A DNA stretch of 64,000 nt from Triatoma infestans (taxonomy: Eukaryota; Arthropoda; Insecta; Hemiptera; Reduviidae). The stretch spans positions 1 to 64,000 of the forward strand of contig JAAEAF010006570.1 in the NCBI GenBank assembly GCA_011037195.1, read 5' to 3'. Shown here piece by piece: positions 57,314 through 64,000 of the stretch (position 1 is the first letter of the stretch; each line of letters starts with the position of its first letter). A program made the translations under genes and the position numbers. The notes beneath the pieces were generated by a model, which saw nothing but the letters and a program-made list of their open reading frames with translations, did not search any database and had not been told where the DNA came from.

Positions 57314-58262
57314 TTTTTTTTTTTTTTTTTTTTTTTTTTTAAGGCGTTGTCGTCAATCCACGATGCTTTCTCAACCGAATATATCTTTAAGTTTTCCCTT
57401 CCAATTCTCTCTTTCTATTGCATCCTCTGCGCGAAGTCCTTACTACTGAGAGACTCCATCAGGAGATCTAACCAAGTTTTTAATAGCCGCCCTTTCTTTC
57501 TCCTGCGGTCCACTTCCCATTTCATCATCTGCCTTGCTACCCCCTCACCCACCATCCTAAATACATGTCCAAACCAGCACAACCTACTCTCCTCTATTCG
57601 CTCCAGAACATTGTGCTTTACATGCATCATTTCCCTTATTTCTTCATTCCTTCTTCTTTCTAATTTCGAAACTCTAGCAGATCTCTTCCAAAAATCCATC
57701 TCAGACCGCAAGGAGCCTGCGCCCGTAAGCTTCAGTTAGGATCCATGTCTGTGCTCCATATAGCAATATGCTTTCCACGATTCCATTGTAAATTAACTTT
57801 TTCGTATGATTCAGAATATTGCTACTCCACAAAACCGAATTCAGCATTTCAATAGCTCTCTTTGCACTGCTGATTTTTCAGTTTATTTCTTTATGTGAGG
57901 AGCCATTCCTTTCAATAAACGACCCTAAATACTTGAAAGAATCCACGCCCCTCATTATCTCTCCGTTTACCACGAGGTCTCCATAATCACTTCTTGTAGG
58001 CAGGTATTCAGATTTTTTGAAATTAAGCTCCATACCCCAATTACTATATGCCCGCACCACTTTTCTGGTCATATATTCTATATCGTCCGGGTCCTCTGCG
58101 ATTACTACTTGGTCATCTGCAAACAGTAAACTGTTGAACATTCTCCGCGATAGGCACACCCACTGGCTTGCATTTCCTATCCCCCTCTAGCAATGCAACT
58201 TGTAAGTACACATTAAAAAGTGTAGGCCACATTGGACAACCTTGCATAACCCTTTACTTAAG
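57314..58262 (-). pseudogene. 5'-truncated LINE (L1/RTE-like) reverse transcriptase with poly(A) tail
   Basis: Read leftwards from 58262: 'RVMQGCPMWPTLFNVYLQVA' (RT motif 4), a frameshift near 58140, then 'MFNSLLFADDQVVIAEDPDD' with the catalytic ADD (first D variable, here F-A-D-D), and 'DSFKYLGSFIERNG'. A stop follows at 57878, then 'RAIEMLNSVLWSSNILNH' and 'ESILLYGAQTWILTEA'. Another frameshift precedes 'EMDFWKRSARVS' and 'SRLCWFGHVFRM', the tail typical of these insect elements. The T run at 57314-57340 is the poly(A) tail. Two frameshifts and a stop make it inactive. Confidence 0.82.
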
Positions 58263-59465
58263 GGCTAAGTTAAAAGAGGTGGGTAAATTAAAAGAGGTAA
58301 TGCGTAGTTGAAATGCACCTTGTGGACACGACACTGGTTACACATTTATTTCAGCAGCATGGGAGTGCAGTGCCTGTAGGGGCGAATTTTCTCAGCAGAG
58401 GATTGATTTCAGAAACACGCGTTTTTTCAAGCATAACATTTTGAAAAAAATAATAAGTCTAGAGTGAAGCACTCGACTCGACTAAACTCTCAACTTTCTA
58501 TTACGCAACTACTATAATTTTGATAGAGGGTGTTGATTGTCTTAAAAGTAGAGAATTTTCACAACGTGACTGCTTAATATCCATAATTCTATACTTTGGC
58601 AGCCATCTCTTTCTCTCGCTGTAAGAGCCAGAGAGAAAAGAGACAGAAATAATAAAAAATTGATATTCAATAGAACGAAAAGCTATAAATATAAGTGAAA
58701 ATGCTATAAATAAGGATTAGCGCTTAGTTTTTACAAGTGAGAGGGAAATGAGTTTGTTTAGAATTAGTCTGGAAAATAACAATGGTATAAGTGAAATGGG
58801 ATTAAGGTTTATTTCCATTCTGTATTTTCCATTGGTTAGTAGGAATGAGACAGTAGATGGCAGGGAACATACCATACTACCGTGTAAAATTCAATTACTA
58901 TTTGTCACAACTGTCTAATACTGGTGCCACAAATTATATTATCTTTAGAAGGTGGTGGAGAGAAAACGTAAGATTTTACAAGAACAACAAGCTTGTCTCG
59001 TTCTGTTCCTAGTTTAGAAAAGTCTCTTAGCGTTATCGATTGTTGCAGCAACAACAACAGCTGAGAAAGAAACCTCATTATAATAATAGGACTTTAACCG
59101 AGATACAACCGTTCCTTCTAACAGATCTTCCTTTTTTTTTCTTACACTAACTGGTTCCTCTACAATGTTTATTATATCAGAAAAACCACTGTTGATAAAT
59201 GAATATAGTACACAATCCGTTTTTGCATAATTTTAAATTCATAAAATTTAGATTTTTAGTTTTGTGCCCATAGTGATAGTTTTCTGAATTTTGCTTGAAA
59301 TATGCAAATGTCAGAGATTATTTTCAGTGACAGCAAGAGCTTCATTTGTGGTCAACACTAGCTTGAGAAGCAATGAGTCGATAAAAATAGTTTTTATCTG
59401 TAAGGAATGGGTGAATTTTTATTCTCTTTGGTATGCATCAGAACCCAACACGAAAGGTTTGGTCA
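58263..59465. other. Spacer, nothing recognised
   Basis: No coding frame beyond 65 residues. A CAGCAACAACAACAG patch lies at about 59046. Some less AT-rich stretches (58300-58400, 58840-58940) match no local family. Confidence 0.4.
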
Positions 59466-59735
59466 AAAACCGAGAGTCACTTTATTGAATGCGGTGTTTT
59501 GCATATTTTCTTTAAAACATGTCCAACAAGATTAATAAAACTAGAGATGTGAAAATAGGCGAGTTCCTATTTTTTAAATGATTCTTCGATTTAGTGCAAT
59601 TTAATTCACCTATATGAGATTAAAGAGTCTTAAATATGGAGTGAAATTCTAAATTGGAAGTAAATATATTAACTGAAGATTAAAAGATCTAGCAAGAGAA
59701 AATTTTGTTGAGTGTTTCATTCCAGATTTTTTTTT
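59466..59735 (+). repeat. Repeat A, end portion
   Basis: Diverged internal unit followed by the end block 'gcaagagaaaattttgttga' and 'gtgtttcattccagattt', then a T run (59729-59741). It abuts the opening of another A copy at 59742. Confidence 0.5.
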
Positions 59736-59865
59736 TTTTTCTCTCGCTGCTGGTAACAGGAAGTATTGCGTTCGTGACAAATTTTCGATAGTTTTCACCG
59801 GAAATACGCATCACGAGGTCCTCTGAAACCCCAAAATGTGGGTTTTAGAAATTGTTGTTTTAGAT
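59736..59865 (+). repeat. Repeat A, opening portion
   Basis: 'ggtaacaggaagtattgcg', 'gacaaattttcgatagtttt', 'aatacgcatcacgaggtcct' and 'ccaaaatgtgggttttagaa' are the opening blocks of repeat A. It is cut off by SINE S1 at 59880. Confidence 0.6.
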
Positions 59866-59879
59866 GACTGAGCTACCCC

Positions 59880-60055
59880 AAAGATCGGAGCCTTCTGAGT
59901 GCACTGCCGGCCTCCCATCACCAGGCAGTGGGCTTTAAGAGGCTCCTAGGAAGAAAAAATTTAAGGGCAGCAGCTGGAATCGAACCTGGGACCTCCTGGA
60001 ATCGACCTGGGCAATACTAGTCCAGCGCGCTGCCACTGAGCTAATCCCTCTCCTC
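59880..60055 (-). mobile_element. SINE S1, shortened copy
   Basis: On the minus strand: 'gggattagctcagtggcag' (A box), 'cccaggttcgattccagctg' (B box) and 'ggaggccggcagtgcactca'. The central hairpin region is largely deleted. A duplicated 'tcctggaatcgacctggg' segment near 59995 interrupts the head. Confidence 0.75.
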
Positions 60056-62100
60056 GTACAATATTATAGTTCTACCATCTCTATAGAATTAAGCTACAAT
60101 AAAAGCATTAATTTTAGAATTTTCAACCATGGAAAAAAAAAATCAGTTAACCGAAAGTGCTTCTTTCTCGGCTCAATTTATATGCGTCCGAAATGGATCT
60201 CACGTAACGCCCTGGATGGATATCCATCTATATTGTCTAAAACACTCACCTTTCTCCTGGTAATATTCAAAAATGATATTTCCAGTTTGTAATTCCTGTG
60301 TTTTTTATTTTTTATTTTGTAGAGTAGCCCTGTCCACTGCATACGCTGAAATACACACACAAAGAGCCGTGTTTCTAGAAAAAAAAAAAAAAAATGTTTT
60401 CAGACATATATTTCTTTATCGATTCAGATTTCCCAAACTTGGCAAGTAAATATCGGAAGTTACACGATCAACAGTTGTAGAAATAAAAAAATAAATAAAC
60501 CAAAAATTAAACATATGACAATCCAACAATGTGGTCATCTCTATTCTAAACTACGTACATCATATTTTACCGATCTTTATAGAAATGTTAATCAGCTAAT
60601 AATAGCATTTTTCTAGAGGGAATAAGACATACTTAACAGTGATCTGAATCAGTGATATGTCACACATATTTCCGTGCATGAAAAGAATAATAAGATTGTA
60701 AAGAAGATAGTGGACATCTTATTCAGCGATTACGTGTATGCTTGAAAAATACCAAACAGTATAGAGTGTATCTGTTTAAAGTGTAAAGAGAGCGCCGCTA
60801 TACAGGAATAGATTTTGCGCTATATATATATATATATATATATTCTTACATACATACAAGGGGAACAATAAGGAAGCATGTTTATGCATGAATACCCCAA
60901 CCAACATTATGATGGTCGGAGGGTGGGGGGTAGTTTACTTCCCTTCAAATAGAGAATACTAGTAGAGGAGCATATGAAATATTCGTAGCCATTCCGGTTT
61001 GAAAGCTGGAGAGAGAGAGAGAGAAAGGCTATTAAAGGCAATTATTCAAATTTTGTAGCTAGACTTGTTAATGATTCAGATGGAAAGGTGATGGTGAACG
61101 CTAAAGTAAAGTGTTGGTGTATATCGAAATTCAAATGAAGACAAATACATCCAACACATTCATCAAAACTTAACCGAACTTGTGCAAATAATTGTTGTTT
61201 AAATAACTTAACTACACAAGCAATTAAAAGTGTACCCTCTTAAATGTCAAACTTATTTTCTATCATTAAAATATAACCTGTTTAGAAAAGAAACTAATTT
61301 GTTTTTCTTTTTTTCTTTTGATGAATAGTCTTAATAGTTCAGGCAGTAACTAAAAACTTAATCAAATAAAATTAAGATGCAAAAATAATTATTAAAGCTT
61401 TAACATTTTATTTTTTTGTTTTTAAAGACAATTATATTTCACTTTAATTTATAGATTATTTTTTTGTGAATTGAAGATTTGGGTATTGTTTTACATTTAA
61501 TTAACCATACTAAAAAAAAAATGTGATATATTACAGAATTTTAAAATGGAAAATCACTTTTTATATCTCAAACACTTTCAGGTTGAGGCAAAAAGCTAAC
61601 AATCATTTTCAAACTGATAACTCCCAAGTTTAACTATCATACTCCGGCTTCCAGGATAATATCAATAATATTCTTCAAGTTGGATACATATTACGGTAGT
61701 ATGTAATTAATAAAAAAAAAAAAAAATCTGGCATGAAACAATCAATCACACCGGTTCCTCTTAGTACAATTTAATTAACTTTTCCTTTTTTTTTTTTTAA
61801 TTGCCATGTTTACAAAGGTTTAGTTGGATTTTTCAATGAAAAGGTGGTCGGTTCATAAGGCATACATAATAACTAGTTAAATTTACAAAGTATGTTTTGT
61901 TATCCTTATGCCATGAGTTCCAGCTATTTAGCCATTCTACGTCTCACGGCACACTAACAAGTTTTTGGCTGCGCTGGCGATTGATTTTGTTCGTATAGTT
62001 GGTTATCCAGAAGGGAACGTGAGAACAATCAGAGGACGTGAACAACTTCATGTCCTAAAGTATGTGACAGGACTTAGAAATAATGTAACAAGTCTATTTT
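60056..62100. other. Spacer with TA and GA microsatellites
   Basis: (TA)n at 60821-60843 and (GA)n at 61009-61025. A weak repeat A-like block ('cagttaaccgaaagtgc') occurs at 60143. At about 61940-62060 there is a less AT-rich patch that I cannot assign. Confidence 0.45.
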
Positions 62101-62104
62101 TCTT

Positions 62105-62333
62105 AATTTAAGGCACATCAACATCTATCACTGGCACCCGGAGCATCCTCAGTGCGTTGCCGGCATCCGGACAGTGTTCTCCGTTACAGATAACACTGTC
62201 CATCACCGGACAGTGAGCTGTAGAGGCAGCAACGAAGCAAAAATCTAAGGGCAGCAAAGCTGGACTCGAATCCATGACCTCCGCGTGGGAGTCCAGGGCA
62301 ATAACTGCTTAGCTACATTAATCTATCCTAAAG
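62105..62333 (-). mobile_element. SINE S1
   Basis: The minus strand reads 'gattaatgtagctaagcag' (degenerate A box), 'catggattcgagtccagc' (B box) and the body hairpin GACAGTGTT ... AACACTGTC (62170-62200). Its end is 'gatgttgatgtgccttaaat' followed by an A-rich tail into 62100. The A box is damaged, so transcription is unlikely. Confidence 0.82.
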
Positions 62334-62454
62334 ATTTAATATTTTTTCTTGTTTTATATTTATTATAAATATATAATATATCTTTAAACTATTAATTCAG
62401 AAATAGTTGTAAATATTTAGTGGTTGTAACCCCTTAAAAATAGTCTAAGAAAGA

Positions 62455-62650
62455 CCGAAAGTTGTTGTGGTTGGTTCCGCTGGATAGCCTGCATCTTTTT
62501 GTGGTCATAAACCAGTTTCGGGCGTTCGCCTATCATCAGGATGTTTTTGTTAAACAGTATAATAATAGACTTGCACAGAGTAAATACAGTAGGTACACTG
62601 TATTTACAGTGTAACCACAAAAAAAAGCAGGCTATCACGGAAAATATCTC
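62455..62650. repeat. Repeat B, asymmetric copy
   Basis: The left arm 'ggttggttccgctggatagc' then 'ctgcatctttttgtggtcat' is well preserved down to 'gtttttgttaaacagtataa'. The right arm is shortened to 'aaaaaaaagcaggctatcac' then 'ggaaaatatctc'. The right-arm hammerhead-like core was deleted; the left-arm one remains on the minus strand. Confidence 0.6.
62506..62543 (-). ncRNA. Hammerhead-ribozyme-like motif, minus strand
   Basis: On the minus strand: CATC (62540-62543), CTGATGA (62533-62539), T, stem II from AGGCGAACGCCC (GGC/GCC paired), GAA, stem III ACTGGT with a wobble pair, T17 (62510), then TATG (62506-62509). Stem I has lost one of four pairs. The core itself is complete. Confidence 0.42.
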
Positions 62651-62929
62651 AAAAAGAACGAAAGCTTTGGGAAATCAAAAATAAAGGATCTAATAGTCGA
62701 TAATCTGTGTAGTTTATATTATTTAAATCAAAGATCCAAGAGAAAGCACCAGTAATGAAAGTAAAGAATTATTTTTAAACATATCAGTTGTAACGGAAAT
62801 TATGTACAAAGAATATTACTGGTTAATAAGGAATATAAAATATAACAATGTACATAAAAAGTTGTTGAAATGAATAGAATTGCAATATTAATAATAAAGT
62901 AATAATTTGTATAGAAATGCAAGAGGCGT
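62651..62929. other. AT-rich gap
   Basis: No features seen. Confidence 0.4.
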
Positions 62930-63420
62930 TACTATTGTTGTGTAAGAGTGGTACTAGGGCACAAGCCCTAGCCGGGCAAGCTTTTATAGAGTCCTAGTGT
63001 TATTATAGCCTATCCAGCAGAATGTTGAGTACTTTGAACCCCCTTTCATTGAGCCACAGTCGTGTTACTCTTTCTGGCGGATTACAGCGGTAACAAAGAA
63101 TAACATAGTGTGTTACTGCGGTGAGATGCCAACGGCCATGGTGCGGGGAATATAGGCCGACTTTGTTACGGCCGAGGGGTATAGTCTCTTATTACCATTA
63201 CAATGGTTTAGGTGGCTAGAGAAGAGCAACCGACAACGCTAGTCTTAGCTTGATTCCAGCGTATAAACCTTATTCTGTGGGCCCGCCTAATAAAACATAT
63301 ATATACCTGAGGACATAGTAACTGCAAGAACTGCGGGTGGTATACAGAATATATAACCTAACCTTCTTTACGGGGGGAAAATGAGTAGGGATGGCTATGA
63401 TGCCCCGCCCTTACAATCCA
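62930..63420. other. Less AT-rich island, probable unidentified retroelement piece
   Basis: About 490 bases clearly richer in G and C than the flanks, with no long open frame. It begins near a hairpin, CTAGGGC-ACAA-GCCCTAG, at 62954-62971, and contains 'ggccgactttgttacggccg' (another small inverted repeat, CGGCC/GGCCG) near 63151 and 'ttccagcgtataaacc' at about 63252, shared with the 48150 segment. It resembles 3' UTR-type DNA of a LINE or part of an LTR, but I cannot assign it. Confidence 0.35.
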
Positions 63421-64000
63421 CTCTTTATATATATTATCTCCTTGGTATATTGTATTCAGAATGATACAATATTTACATATCCAAAACTACACTACCGAAG
63501 CCCAGTAATTATTCAACTATAATTTGACAATTAATACATACTATTATACATATGATGACCACGCCTACTGTTAAAGCACTATTTATTTTCCTTAAAATAT
63601 TGAAACAATGTTACTATAATTAGTAGGTTATGGAATATTATTAACATGGATCAGAAATTTCTATTCGATACACGGACATAACATCAAAGCTATTATCAAA
63701 TTTAATTGTTCAAATATTCAATAGGCAAACTAATATTTCTATTCTCTGACTCACCGATCTAAATTACGTATATGCAATAATTTTTACTCTCTCTTAAAAC
63801 TGAAAATTTTAAACAGTATTAACTACTCACAATATAAAACCATTGACGCAATTATATTAGACCCATTTTAATTTAAATCTCACAATCATTATAAAATATA
63901 AAACTAAGGTTTAAGTTACTAGCTATTAATAATCAAGAATATATTCAAACAATCATCACATGTGCATTGTAATAATTGTCCAGGGAATCTTCAGTTTTGC
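63421..64000. other. AT-rich end of window
   Basis: Nothing recognised. Confidence 0.5.

Noticed and set aside
57347..57739. 130-residue plus-strand frame
   Set aside because: Antisense shadow of the minus-strand LINE tail with its LCWFGHV motif.

Overview
The window looks like a gene-poor, repeat-packed stretch of an arthropod nuclear genome, probably an insect; a hemipteran is only a guess. The DNA is strongly AT-rich and has no operons, no ribosome-binding sites and no long uninterrupted frame. Nearly everything recognisable is a decayed transposable element: non-LTR retrotransposons with frameshifts and stops, tRNA-derived SINEs with A and B boxes, a mariner-type DNA transposon, LTR-like segments, Penelope-like remnants, and one abundant unclassified repeat that carries its own CA/GT tract. 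No rRNA gene, functional tRNA gene or CRISPR array was seen. The only possible host-gene piece is a short polyglutamine-coding segment on the minus strand at 939-1130.

Layout. 1-292 holds the 3' end of an I-like LINE with a (TAA)n tail. 293-15700 is mostly AT-rich filler with repeat-A copies at 3755-4740 and 10507-11498, plus two SINEs near 8.0-8.9 kb. 15.7-21.3 kb is a cluster of inverted 'repeat B' elements, SINEs and repeat-A fragments. 21.3-22.7 kb is the best-preserved protein remnant, a minus-strand Jockey-like reverse transcriptase. 24-39 kb mixes a LINE relic, repeat C, a candidate solo LTR, more A and B copies and a SINE. 39.7-41.3 kb is a minus-strand LINE with an AP-endonuclease domain. 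43.2-44.5 kb is LTR-like and LINE-like debris. 45.4-47.3 kb carries minus-strand repeat A. 48757-50249 is a palindromic mariner element. 52-64 kb repeats the same families, with two more LINE remnants at 54.8-55.2 and 57.3-58.3 kb.

The two most interesting signals are RNA- and DNA-structural rather than coding. (1) Repeat B contains a hammerhead-ribozyme-like core: CTGANGA, a short stem II, GAA, palindromic stem III ACCGGT, C, and a matching stem I. It occurs on both strands inside inverted repeats. A different lineage at 37.2 kb has the same fold with compensated stem II changes, and a third, decayed one lies at 41.46 kb. This fits pseudo-LTRs of Penelope-like retroelements, where hammerheads are known. 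(2) The mariner at 48.76-50.25 kb has two roughly 530-bp inverted arms that both carry the element's 3' half, flanked by TA duplications, around a dead transposase core. All family assignments were made by eye, and repeat boundaries are usually good to about 10-30 bases.
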